Of a stretch of 48,776 nt of DNA, positions 1 through 13,981 are shown in pieces (position 1 is the stretch's first letter; each line of letters begins with the position of its first letter). The translations under genes and the position numbers were made by a program. The DNA is taken from the NCBI GenBank assembly GCA_029907105.1, contig JARYMM010000025.1, positions 1-48,776 on the forward strand. Direction: 5' to 3'. The notes under the pieces are model-generated. The model had not been told where the DNA came from. It searched no databases and saw only the letters and a program-made list of their open reading frames with translations. Source of the stretch: Anaerolineae bacterium. GTDB taxonomy: Bacteria > Chloroflexota > Anaerolineae > UBA3071.

Positions 1-66
1 AAGTCCCGAGTCGGAGATTGCTTCGCTGCCCCTTCGCTTTGCTCAGGGCTTCGGCTCGCAATGACA
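1..66. repeat. ATTGCTTCG/CGCAATGACA-type interspersed repeat, cut by window edge
   Basis: The sequence reads GAGATTGCTTCG, then a pyrimidine-rich linker ending CTCAGGGCTTCGG, then CTCGCAATGACA. The same two end words recur in inverted arrangement at 7061-7169, so the two sites flank the giant sensor gene. Repeats with these words are common in spacers of environmental bacteria. No ORF is convincing here. Confidence 0.6.
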
Positions 67-94
67 GGCAAGTTTCTAAGTAGCGACTGACATT

Positions 95-7018
<6,924 letters not shown>

Positions 7019-7041
7019 TTTACTTCACATTCCTCTTGCCT

Positions 7042-7062
7042 TGACAAATGTCACATTTGTCA
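7042..7062. promoter_or_regulatory. 21-bp perfect palindrome, candidate operator
   Basis: TGACAAATGT, a single C, then the exact reverse complement. It lies 24 bp upstream of the sensor start codon. Partial matches occur at about 7199-7211 (AAATGTGACAT) and at 9714-9726 (TGACAAATGGTCA). A dimeric regulator site is plausible but its protein is unknown. Confidence 0.45.
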
Positions 7063-7169
7063 TTGCGAGGGCGCGAAGCGCCCGAAGCAATCTCCAAACA
7101 GCGGTGATGAGATTGCTTCGCCGCCGGAGCCTGCCGCGAGCGAAGCGTGGCGGGCGGCTCGCAATGACA
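7061..7169. repeat. Inverted CATTGCGAG...CTCGCAATG repeat
   Basis: CATTGCGAG and GAAGCAATCTC on the left are mirrored by GAGATTGCTTC and CTCGCAATGA on the right, giving a long potential cruciform in the spacer between the KaiC-like gene and the giant sensor gene. It shares its words with the element at 1-66. Confidence 0.65.
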
Positions 7170-7277
7170 GGTAAAGTGGCTCAAGTGGGATCTCGCACTA
7201 AAATGTGACATCATTGCCAAATTACGGAAAGCTGTACTAGTCCGCCCCTTCAGTTCCTCCCGATCCATGCCTCTCCC

Positions 7278-8723
7278 TCATTGCGGATTGCGAATTGCGG
7301 ATCTCTTTTCCGCAATCCGAAATCCGACATCCGCAATCAATTCCCCGACTCTCGGCCCTTCCTTCTCGGAGATGAGATATTCCCGCACCTCTTTGCTGTG
7401 CTCGCTGCCGCGAGCCTTGAGCACGGTGATGGCGCGGCGCATCTCGGAGCCGATGCGCACGTAGCGCATCACGATGGCGTTGTCGGCGATGTGGGAGACA
7501 CCCGTGCCGGTCAAGACCAACTCGCCACCGAACATCTCGCTCCGCTCGTAGGTCAGCATAGCGGTAACGCCGTGGTTCTTGAACCACTGCACCAACGAGT
7601 AGACATAATTGAAGTAGCGGTTAGGGTCGCGCACGGTGCCGGCCTCGAACACGCTGACGCTGTCTATCACCACCCGCCGCGCGCCGACTCGCTCTATAGT
7701 CTCGACGATCTTGAGGATATGCTCATCCACGTCCAGCTCCACGGGGGAGGTGTAGAACATGGCTACCAGCCCCTGCGCCCGTAGTGCCTCCAGGTCGAAG
7801 CCGAAGTTGCGGGCGATCTGGGCCAGTTGGTTGGGGTCCTCCTGGAAGGAGATGTAAGCTCCCGGCTCGCCCTGTAATGCGCCGTTGAGCAGGAAATGGA
7901 GGGCGGTGACCGTCTTGCCCGCGCCGGGGTCGCCCGCCACCAGGGTGGTGGTGCCCCGCAGCAGGCCGCCGTGGAGCATCTCGTCCAGGCCAGGGATGCC
8001 TGTGGCCGCCCGCTCCGCGCTGACGGCGTAGGTCAGTGGCGTGGGCGGGGTGACGAAGCGCGGGAAGACGACGAGGCCGTCGGCGGTGATGTGGAAGGCG
8101 TGTTCGCCGGCGCGGTAGTCGCTGCCGCGCAGCTTCCTTACCCGCAGGCTGCGGTGGTCACGCAGGCCGATGGGCTGGTTGGTCAGCTCGATGATGCCAT
8201 CCACCATAGTGGCCTCTGGTGTAGCAAAGAGGTCGCCAGACACGTACTCGCCCACCAGCAGGGTGGTGCAGGGCAGTGCGGCCAGGCTGGCCGCCAGTTG
8301 ATAGAGGGCACGCCGCAAACCGGCCTCGGATTCGGCCAGGTCGTGGATGGCCTTGAAGCTGTCCACGATCAGCAGGGCCGGTTGGTGTTGTAGCGCCAGT
8401 TCCGTCACGTGGGCCAGGGCCTTCTCCCCGTTGCCCTCCAACACCAGCGGGCCAATGTCCTCGTAGATTACCGCGCTGCCTACCTTCTCCAGCTCGAAGA
8501 ACGAGAACTGCTGCGTGTACTGGATGATGCGGGCCAGCGGTTCGGAGACGGTGGTGACCATGAGGGCCTTGTTCTGCGGCGTAGCGTTGCCGTAGGCGAT
8601 CTGGGTGGCCAGGATGGTCTTGCCGCTGCCGGGCACGCCGCTGATGAGCACGGTGCTGTGGAGCGGCAGGCCGCCGTGTAGGATTTCGTCCAGGTTAGGT
8701 ACATGGGTGGGAATGCGTTCCAT
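7278..8723 (-). CDS. KaiC-like double RecA-domain ATPase
   Basis: This 481-residue protein has two tandem KaiC/RecA domains. Walker A motifs are GVPGSGKT at 29-36 and GDPGAGKT at 264-271, each preceded by a (V/I)PxLDE(I/M)LHGG signature. The catalytic Glu pair of KaiC is reduced to SE (60-61) and QE (294-295). No kaiA or kaiB is nearby, so this is a KaiC-like signalling ATPase rather than a proven clock protein. It follows two receiver genes by a few bases (stop of the previous gene at 8729) and is probably co-transcribed with them from the promoter at 9578-9606. Its last residues (SAIRNPQ) are encoded by an ATTGCGG word array, so the native stop may have been lost. Confidence 0.88.
   Translation of the reverse strand: MERIPTHVPNLDEILHGGLPLHSTVLISGVPGSGKTILATQIAYGNATPQNKALMVTTVSEPLARIIQYTQQFSFFELEKVGSAVIYEDIGPLVLEGNGEKALAHVTELALQHQPALLIVDSFKAIHDLAESEAGLRRALYQLAASLAALPCTTLLVGEYVSGDLFATPEATMVDGIIELTNQPIGLRDHRSLRVRKLRGSDYRAGEHAFHITADGLVVFPRFVTPPTPLTYAVSAERAATGIPGLDEMLHGGLLRGTTTLVAGDPGAGKTVTALHFLLNGALQGEPGAYISFQEDPNQLAQIARNFGFDLEALRAQGLVAMFYTSPVELDVDEHILKIVETIERVGARRVVIDSVSVFEAGTVRDPNRYFNYVYSLVQWFKNHGVTAMLTYERSEMFGGELVLTGTGVSHIADNAIVMRYVRIGSEMRRAITVLKARGSEHSKEVREYLISEKEGPRVGELIADVGFRIAEKRSAIRNPQ
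7279..7340. repeat. ATTGCGG inverted word array
   Basis: Three copies of ATTGCGGATT-like words are followed by inverted copies (CCGCAATCCGAAATCCG), giving a long imperfect hairpin at the 3' end of the KaiC-like gene. It may act as a terminator or processing hairpin. Confidence 0.65.
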
Positions 8724-8728
8724 CGGTT

Positions 8729-9115
8729 CTACCCTCCTTGGCCTGCCGTCGAAGTGTCCAGCAGCCGGTTTATGGTCTCCAGAAGCGTCTCCTTGCGTTG
8801 GGGCTTCAGGAGAAAGGCGTCGGCCCCGGCCTGGGCGGCCTGTTTTTCTGCCAGCAGCAAGGTGTAGAAGACGACTGGGATATGGCGGGTGGCCGGATCG
8901 GCCTTGAGCTGTTGGCAGACCTGGAAGCCGTCCAGGGTGGGCAGCATGGCTTCCAGGATGACCAGCGCGGGCGAGCAGGCCTTCACCTGGTCCAGCGCGG
9001 CGGCGCCGTTTTCGGCAAATGCCAGTTCGAAATGTTCCTGCAACGTTCGGGTCAGCACATTGCGCATAAATGGATCGCGTTCGGCAATGAGGATGAGAGG
9101 TCGCGTATGGGTCAT
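8729..9115 (-). CDS. Stand-alone receiver with Glu at the phospho-acceptor position
   Basis: A 128-residue CheY-like receiver with no output domain. The fold signatures are present (acidic E12/D14, conserved Lys in FLLKPQ, GFQVCQQL helix), but the phospho-acceptor position reads LVILEAMLP: residue 55 is Glu (codon GAA) where Asp is expected. Glu at this site often mimics the phosphorylated state, so the protein may be constitutively active or act only as a docking module. It lies between another receiver and the KaiC-like ATPase, 5 bp from the latter, which suggests it acts on that ATPase. Confidence 0.9.
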   Translation of the reverse strand: MTHTRPLILIAERDPFMRNVLTRTLQEHFELAFAENGAAALDQVKACSPALVILEAMLPTLDGFQVCQQLKADPATRHIPVVFYTLLLAEKQAAQAGADAFLLKPQRKETLLETINRLLDTSTAGQGG

Positions 9116-9148
9116 GAGCGCTATCCTTTACGACTGGGATGTAAGTGA

Positions 9149-9532
9149 TCAGTTGTGCCGGTTGGTTGAGGGCAATAGCCTCTGCAAGGTAGGGATGAGC
9201 TCCCTGTACATTTGACGTTTGAGAACGTAGGCAGTGACGCCGGCGGCTGCGGCATCGGCCTGGTATTCCGGCGCCTCGTGGATGGTGAGCATCACCACCT
9301 GCACCTGTGGCGCGGCGGCTTTGATACGTCGGGCAGCCTCGATGCCGTTCATCTGCGGCAGCCCGATGTCCATGAGGATGACGTCGGGTGGCCGGGCGAG
9401 GGCCAGCTCCACGGCCTCCTCGCCGCTGCTCGCCTCCGCCAGGGTACAGTCCGGGAAGACCGTGCCAAACCAGTCGCGCAGCGATGTGCGCACGGCATCG
9501 TGGTCATCAACGATCAGGATGGTAGGACACAT
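9149..9532 (-). CDS. Stand-alone NarL-type receiver
   Basis: A 127-residue receiver resembling the N-terminal half of NarL/FixJ regulators: acidic pair D9/D10, phospho-acceptor D55 in ILMDIGLPQMNG, and a Thr in MLTIHE. The Lys of the switch region is in YVLKRQ. The LuxR HTH that normally follows is absent and the protein ends RLLPSTNRHN. It is the first gene of a minus-strand set receiver-receiver-KaiC and has a good promoter just upstream. Confidence 0.9.
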   Translation of the reverse strand: MCPTILIVDDHDAVRTSLRDWFGTVFPDCTLAEASSGEEAVELALARPPDVILMDIGLPQMNGIEAARRIKAAAPQVQVVMLTIHEAPEYQADAAAAGVTAYVLKRQMYRELIPTLQRLLPSTNRHN

Positions 9533-9577
9533 AGTTCGACGCTCCCAGAAAAGTGGTATGCTGATCGTTCTGTTCCC

Positions 9578-9606
9578 ATTATACCCCGGGGCGCGCTGTT
9601 TGTCTG
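9578..9606 (-). promoter_or_regulatory. Promoter of the receiver-receiver-KaiC operon
   Basis: Reading the minus strand: CAGACA, a 17-bp spacer, then a perfect TATAAT (complement of 9578-9583). Expected start is near 9571, about 40 nt before the receiver start at 9532. The context GGGGTATAATGGG resembles that of the promoter at 44134. Confidence 0.6.
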
Positions 9607-9644
9607 TAGGGAGAGTGTGACAGTTGGTGTAGGGGAAGCACTAT

Positions 9645-9664
9645 GATTGCGGATTGCGGATTGA
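9645..9664. repeat. Short ATTGCGG word array
   Basis: Two copies of ATTGCGG followed by ATTG. There is no inverted partner. The rest of the 9607-9780 spacer shows TTGACA-like words (about 9713 and 9735) but no convincing -10 for the plus-strand gene. Confidence 0.5.
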
Positions 9665-9780
9665 TCCACTTGCTCTTCCTGTTTTGACGGACAGGGAGTG
9701 AGAGTTGCCTTTTGACAAATGGTCAGACTGTGTACTTGACACTGGCTGAAGGGTCAGACATTTGCATCATTTGGACAGGA

Positions 9781-9988
9781 AGGAGATCAGGAACACTATG
9801 CGTCGCTCGTGGCGGACGGCCACGTTCGCCACCTGGCTGCTGGACGTGGCCGTCCAGCAGGAGCACATATTACGAGGAGATCAGGAACACTATGCGTCGC
9901 TCGTGGCGGACGGCCACGTTCGCCACCTAGCTGCTGGACGTGGCCGTCCAGCAGGAGCACATATTACGAGGAGATCAGGAACACTATG
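9781..9988. repeat. 94-bp tandem repeat (2.2 copies) with hairpins and a ribosome binding site
   Basis: The unit starts AGGAGATCAGGAACACTATG; copies begin at 9781, 9875 and 9969 (the last only 20 bp). The full copies differ by about one base. Each unit contains two 24-nt hairpins of the GCCA-core family (9809-9832 and 9837-9860; 9903-9926 and 9931-9954) and ends in a GAGGAG Shine-Dalgarno sequence. The third partial copy supplies the ribosome binding site and ATG of the antitoxin gene. ORFs through the array are not real genes. Together with the spacer from 9533 this is the longest gene-free stretch in the first half of the window. Confidence 0.85.
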
Positions 9989-10300
9989 CTGAGAACTCAA
10001 CAAGCCAAAGAGGTAGATAGCCAAAGAGTCCATCTTGAAAGGCGCACCATGATTCTTGAATTGCCCTTCGATTTGCGCGATGCCTTACGTGTACCTGTTG
10101 CTGAACAAGAGAACCGGTTGCGGTGTGAACTGGCCATTCGCTTGTACGAAAAGGGGTTGCTCTCTTTTGGTAAGGCGCGCGGATTGGCCGGGCTCTCGAA
10201 ATGGGCCTTCCATGAGTTGTTGGCAAACGAAGGGGTCCTTCGCCACTACGACCTGGATGAATTGGAGGCCGATCTGGACACTCTTGAGGCCCTGGCATGA
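9986..10300 (+). CDS. UPF0175-family antitoxin
   Basis: About 104 residues from the ATG at 9986, or 83 from the ATG at 10049 (MILELPFD), which matches the usual family length better. The body LRCELAIRLYEKGLLSFGKA, followed by AGLSKWAFHELL and a C-terminal acidic DLDELEADL, is the UPF0175 signature, a family paired with PIN/DUF3368 toxins. The 9986 start has a strong GAGGAG upstream, donated by the tandem repeat. It overlaps the toxin start by 4 bp (ATGA). The strand is opposite to its neighbours and base composition looks less GC-rich, both consistent with acquisition. Confidence 0.8.
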   Translation: MLRTQQAKEVDSQRVHLERRTMILELPFDLRDALRVPVAEQENRLRCELAIRLYEKGLLSFGKARGLAGLSKWAFHELLANEGVLRHYDLDELEADLDTLEALA

Positions 10301-10785
10301 AGGTCGTCGCGAACTCCTCTGTGCTGATTGCGCTGAGCACCATTGGCCAACTTTTGCTCCTGAAACGCCGTTTCCCCCAAGGGATCCTGATCCCCGAAGC
10401 CGTGTGGCACGAGGTCGTAGAAGCCGGTGGTGATCGCCCCGGCGCGAAAGAGATTCGAACAGCTTCTTGGATCCAACGGCGCATTGTGCGAGATCAGGAT
10501 TTCGTCAAGCTGCTTTGCGCTCAATTGGATATGGGTGAAGCAGAGGCATAGTTCTGGCACGTCAAGAACAGGCCAACATTGTTCTATTGGATGAGTAAGG
10601 AAGCACGGCAAACCGCCCGTCGTTTGGGAATATACGTGCTAGGAACGGTGGGTCTACTGATCTGGGCCAGACGGCAGGGATTGATTTCGAATTTGAGCGA
10701 GCAATTGAAAGCGCTGCAAGAGAAGGGCGGCTTCCGGCTGAGTCAGGAGCTCTGCCTGGAAGCGCTCCGTCAGGCAGGTGAATAG
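10297..10785 (+). pseudogene. DUF3368/PIN-like toxin, inactivated by two frameshifts
   Basis: The reading frame from 10297 gives MKVVANSSVLIALSTIGQ and the PIN-like Asn/Ser start, then stops at 10549-10551 right after GEAEA. One base back, the frame continues IVLARQEQANIVLLDE to a stop near 10596. The first frame then resumes with KEARQTARRLG and runs to 10785, ending LCLEALRQAGE, the usual C-terminus of DUF3368. A one-base deletion (GCAATA to GCATA near 10548) and a compensating change near 10594-10597 explain both breaks. No intact product is expected. Sequencing error is the alternative, but it would require two errors about 45 bp apart. Confidence 0.75.
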
Positions 10786-10797
10786 CCTGCCCATTAT

Positions 10798-10827
10798 GGC
10801 AATGCGGAATAGAAATCCGCAATCATT
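10798..10827. repeat. Short ATTGCGG-type hairpin between convergent genes
   Basis: AATGCGGAAT and ATCCGCAATCATT form a small stem between the convergent toxin remnant and response regulator. It probably serves as a bidirectional terminator. Confidence 0.45.
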
Positions 10828-11473
10828 CGAGCGGGGTCAGGCCATGTTGGATGGCGAATTTGACCAGGGAGGGGAGGTCACGAAGGCCCAGTTTCTGCAT
10901 GAGGCGGCTGCGGTAGGTGTCCACAGTCTTGGGGGAAAGGGCGAGGATGTCGCCGATTTCGGCGCTGGATTTGCCCTCGGCGACCAGTTGCAGGACTTGC
11001 CGCTCGCGCGGGGTGAGGCGTTCTAAGGGGCTCTTGGGCCCGGCGGCCCGGCGCTGGCGCAGGTAGTCGTCAATCACGGCGTCGGCGATGCGTCCGCTCA
11101 GGTAGCGGCGGCCGGCATGGACGGCCCGCACGGCCTCCACCACCTCCTGGCCGGCCGATTCCTTCAACAGGTAGCCTTGCGCCCCGGCCTCAAGTGCGCG
11201 GAAAATGTGCTCAGCGGTGGAGTGCATGGAGAGGATGACCACCTGCGTGGCGGGGCAGGTCTGGCAGATCTCATAGGTGGCGTCAATGCCGTTGAGTTCC
11301 GGCATGGCGATGTCCATGACCGCCACATCCGGCCGCAGCTTCTGGGCCAGTTCCAAGGCTTGGCGACCGTCGGCGGCTTCACCCACCACCCTGATGTCGC
11401 CCTGAGCCTCGAGGATGGCCCGCAGGCCATCGCGCACGATGGCATGGTCATCTGCGAGAATCACGGTAATCAT
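10823..11473 (-). CDS. NarL/FixJ-family response regulator
   Basis: A 216-residue receiver plus LuxR-type HTH. The acidic pair is D8/D9, the phospho-acceptor D54 in VAVMDIAMPELNG, and the switch Lys is in YLLKESAG. The HTH is PLERLTPRERQVLQLVAEGK followed by SSAEIGDILALSPKTVDTYRSRL. A longer frame extends upstream to 11596, but MITVILADDH at 11473 is the family start. It begins 14 bp after the stop of the histidine kinase and is its cognate regulator by position. The promoter targets are not evident. Confidence 0.92.
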   Translation of the reverse strand: MITVILADDHAIVRDGLRAILEAQGDIRVVGEAADGRQALELAQKLRPDVAVMDIAMPELNGIDATYEICQTCPATQVVILSMHSTAEHIFRALEAGAQGYLLKESAGQEVVEAVRAVHAGRRYLSGRIADAVIDDYLRQRRAAGPKSPLERLTPRERQVLQLVAEGKSSAEIGDILALSPKTVDTYRSRLMQKLGLRDLPSLVKFAIQHGLTPLE

Positions 11474-11487
11474 TGCGGAAACCGGTG

Positions 11488-13419
11488 TCACTTTGGCACC
11501 TCTACCACGACCCGCGTCCCTTTTCCCGGCGCCGAGTCCACCCGCAGGTGGCCGCCCACGGCCTGGGCGCGCTCGCGCATGGTCATGAGCCCCCAACCGG
11601 CGCGGCGGCGAACGGTGGGATCGAAGCCCACGCCGTCGTCGGCGATGCTCAGGCGGGCTCCTCCGTCCACAGGCTCCAGGGTCACGGTCACCTGGCGGGC
11701 CTGGGCATGCTTGGCCACATTGGTCAGCGCCTCCTGGACGATGCGGAAGAGGGCCGTCTCCACCGCCGGGGGCAGGCGGGGTGCCGGCTCTTGACCCTGT
11801 ACCATGGTGGCTATGCCGGTGCGCTGGGAGAAGCGCTGGCCGTACCAGTGCAGGGCGGCCAGGAGGCCGTAATCGTCCAGCACAGCAGGGCGCAGTTCGG
11901 CCATCACGTCGCGGATGTGCCCGGTCGTTTCCTCCACCAGGGTCAGGCAGTCGGCCAATCGGGCGCGCATCTGGGCGGCCGTTTCGGGCGGCAACTGGCT
12001 GCCCAGGACGTTGAGGTTGATGCCCAAGGCGGTCAGGTTCTGGCCCACGCGGTCATGCAGTTCCCGGGCCAGCCGTCGTCGCTCGTCTTCTTCGACTTCG
12101 GCCAGGCGGATGGCCAGGGCGCGGAGTTCTGCCTGCCGTTCGGTGAGCGAAAGGAACAATTGGGCGCTCTCAAGGGCGATGGCGGCCTGGCGGGCGAAGG
12201 TGGAGACGGCCGGCACGTCAGCCTCGCTCAGGCTGGTGCCGGTGACTGCCAGCAGGCCGTATGTCTCGCCGCCGACGACCAGGGGAGCAATGATGCTCTG
12301 CTGCATCCCCAGCAGGGCTGCCAGCCGGCCCGCTAGTGGGCGCAGCGGCGTGGGCAGAGCCTCGGTTACGAATTCAAGGGTCGGTTCACTAAAGACGGCC
12401 TTGCCTTCGGCGATGACCCGCTGGTAGAGGCCACCCGGCACCAGGGGGAAGCGGTACCCCTTCGCTGAGAGGCCGACCAGTTTCTCGGCAGCCCGGATCA
12501 CGGCCGGCTCATAGCTCAGGTAAGAGGGGGTGAGGTGGGTTCGGTCAGCGGTGAGGGTGAAGACGGCGGCGTGGTAGCCTAGCCTGGCCACCTCGTCGCC
12601 GATAGTGCGGTAGACCTCTTCGGGGGTGCGGGCGCGCTGCACGGCCTGGGCCGCCTGGCTGAGGGCCAGCAGCAACCGTTGGCTGTGGGCTCTGGCCTCC
12701 TCGGCGCGCTTGCGCTCGGTGATGTCCTGCAAACTGCCCTCGTAGTAGAGCACCAGACCTTCCGCATCGCGGACGACCTGGGCGCTGTTCTCGACCCACA
12801 TGATAGAGCCGTCGCGCCGGCGCAATTGCACTTCGAAGTGACTCACAGCTCCTTGGCGCTCCATCAGTTCCCGCCATCGCTCGCGGTCCTGGGGATCCAC
12901 GTAGGTGTCAGTGGACTTGATGGCCATCAGCGCCTCCCGGTTTGGGTAGCCCAACATCTGCACCAGGGCAGCATTGGCGTCCAGGATGCGCCCGTTGGGC
13001 GTGGTGCGGTAGAGGCCCAGAGGCACGTTCTCGAACAGCCGGCGGTAGCGCTGGTGCAGTTCCAGGGAGAGCTGACGCGCCCGCAGGAGCACCTCCACCC
13101 GCGCCTGCAACTCTACCTTCTCCAAGGGCGTGAGGATGAGCTCGTCCACGGTGCGCCACAGGTGGCGGGTGACGTAGCGCACGTCCTTGCGGGCGGTGAC
13201 GAGCAGGAAGGGCAGGAAGAGGGGCTGCTCGGCCTCTTTGCGGGCCTGCACCCGTTCCCAGAGCCGGTCCAGGGCCGGGCCGTCCAAGATGCCCAGGTCG
13301 AAGGGCTGGTCCAGGGCCTGGTCGGTGTCGGCCAGGATCACCTGGTACTGCTGCCCCAGCCACTCCGCCAGCAGGCGGCGGTTTTCTTTGTGGTCGAGGA
13401 GAAGCAAAATACGGTTCAT
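11488..13419 (-). CDS. Histidine kinase: pseudo-receiver, PAS, GAF, HisKA_3, HATPase
   Basis: A soluble 643-residue kinase. Residues 1-115 form a degenerate receiver: D9 and D46 (LGILDG) remain, but the switch Lys is replaced by Thr97 (ELILTPLE). PAS spans about 125-240 (ending GSLQDITERKRAEE), GAF about 245-425, HisKA_3 about 440-505 with phospho-acceptor His455 in RRLARELHDRVGQ, and the ATPase about 540-643 with N-box EALTNVAKHA and G1 DDGVGFD. The architecture is NarX/DegS-like and pairs with the LuxR regulator 14 bp downstream. The Shine-Dalgarno sequence GGAGG lies at the edge of the direct repeat at 13432-13513. Confidence 0.92.
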   Translation of the reverse strand: MNRILLLLDHKENRRLLAEWLGQQYQVILADTDQALDQPFDLGILDGPALDRLWERVQARKEAEQPLFLPFLLVTARKDVRYVTRHLWRTVDELILTPLEKVELQARVEVLLRARQLSLELHQRYRRLFENVPLGLYRTTPNGRILDANAALVQMLGYPNREALMAIKSTDTYVDPQDRERWRELMERQGAVSHFEVQLRRRDGSIMWVENSAQVVRDAEGLVLYYEGSLQDITERKRAEEARAHSQRLLLALSQAAQAVQRARTPEEVYRTIGDEVARLGYHAAVFTLTADRTHLTPSYLSYEPAVIRAAEKLVGLSAKGYRFPLVPGGLYQRVIAEGKAVFSEPTLEFVTEALPTPLRPLAGRLAALLGMQQSIIAPLVVGGETYGLLAVTGTSLSEADVPAVSTFARQAAIALESAQLFLSLTERQAELRALAIRLAEVEEDERRRLARELHDRVGQNLTALGINLNVLGSQLPPETAAQMRARLADCLTLVEETTGHIRDVMAELRPAVLDDYGLLAALHWYGQRFSQRTGIATMVQGQEPAPRLPPAVETALFRIVQEALTNVAKHAQARQVTVTLEPVDGGARLSIADDGVGFDPTVRRRAGWGLMTMRERAQAVGGHLRVDSAPGKGTRVVVEVPK

Positions 13420-13431
13420 GTTCGTCCTCCA

Positions 13432-13513
13432 GACCCCTCCCCCGGCCCCTCCCCGATGCGGGGAGGGGAGACTCCCCCTTCCCTTGTAGGGAAGGGGGCT
13501 AGGGGGTTAGGTC
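13432..13513. repeat. Left direct repeat flanking the DUF559 gene
   Basis: A GC-rich element of about 82 bp starting GACCCCTCCCCC and ending AGGGGGTTAGGTC, with two internal inverted repeats (CCCCTCCCC/GGGGAGGGG and CCCCCTTCCC/GGGAAGGGGG). It matches 13901-13981 in the same orientation with about nine in ten bases identical by eye. It supplies the stop codon of the DUF559 gene on one side and abuts the ribosome binding site of the histidine kinase on the other. Confidence 0.85.
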
Positions 13514-13888
13514 GCTCTCCTCGCGGCACGCCTCAGCTATGCGGGTCAACACACCAGGGAGGTCACGTCTTATCTCTTCATTGCGAAACCGAAGGATACG
13601 CAGTCCCCGCGCTGACAAGATTCTATCACGCTCCGTGTCGTATTCGACTTGTTGTTGGTGTACTTCCCCGTCCAGTTCCACGACCAGGCCCGCCGCGTGG
13701 CAATAGAAATCCACAATGAACCCATTAATGATCTGCTGACGGCGAAAGTGAAAGCCATGCAGCCGATTAGCACGCAGGTGTTGCCAGAGGAGCCTCTCCT
13801 CTTTGGTCATCTGGCGACGGAGTTCCTTGGCCCTTTGTACTTTAGCGGCGTCTACCTTTTGTCCAATCACAATGTTGCGAGCAGGCAT
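13499..13888 (-). CDS. DUF559 (Vsr-like) endonuclease-domain protein
   Basis: A 129-residue DUF559 protein of the PD-(D/E)XK nuclease superfamily, related in fold to Vsr. Visible signatures are AKELRRQMTKEERLLWQHLR, then GFHFRRQQIINGFIVDFYC, the catalytic-type ELDG (VVELDGEVH), and RILRFRNEEI. The gene sits precisely between two direct repeats: its AGGAGG ribosome binding site is at the inner edge of the right repeat (13901-13981), and its last codons (DLTP, stop) are read from the left one. Unlike its neighbours it has no obvious signalling role, so it looks like an inserted cassette. Its cellular function is not established. Confidence 0.88.
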   Translation of the reverse strand: MPARNIVIGQKVDAAKVQRAKELRRQMTKEERLLWQHLRANRLHGFHFRRQQIINGFIVDFYCHAAGLVVELDGEVHQQQVEYDTERDRILSARGLRILRFRNEEIRRDLPGVLTRIAEACREESDLTP

Positions 13889-13900
13889 TGTATACCTCCT

Positions 13901-13981
13901 GACCCCTCCCCCAACCCCTCCCCGAGGCGGGGAGGGGAGTTCCCCCTTCCCTCGTAGGGAAGGGGGTCAGGGGGTTAGGTC
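13901..13981. repeat. Right direct repeat flanking the DUF559 gene
   Basis: Second copy of the GACCCCTCCCCC...GGGGTTAGGTC element, in the same orientation as 13432-13513. It supplies the DUF559 ribosome binding site, and its last bases overlap the stop codon of the receiver at 13980. Confidence 0.85.

Noticed and set aside
9781..9988. CRISPR array
   Set aside because: Tandem units are adjacent with no variable spacers and there are no cas genes.
9712..9992. Small plus-strand ORFs through the 94-bp repeats
   Set aside because: The unit is not a multiple of three, the copies are read in different frames, and no protein family is recognisable.
10540..10600. Programmed frameshift in the DUF3368 toxin gene
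   Set aside because: No slippery heptamer or downstream structure is evident, and two opposite shifts would be needed.
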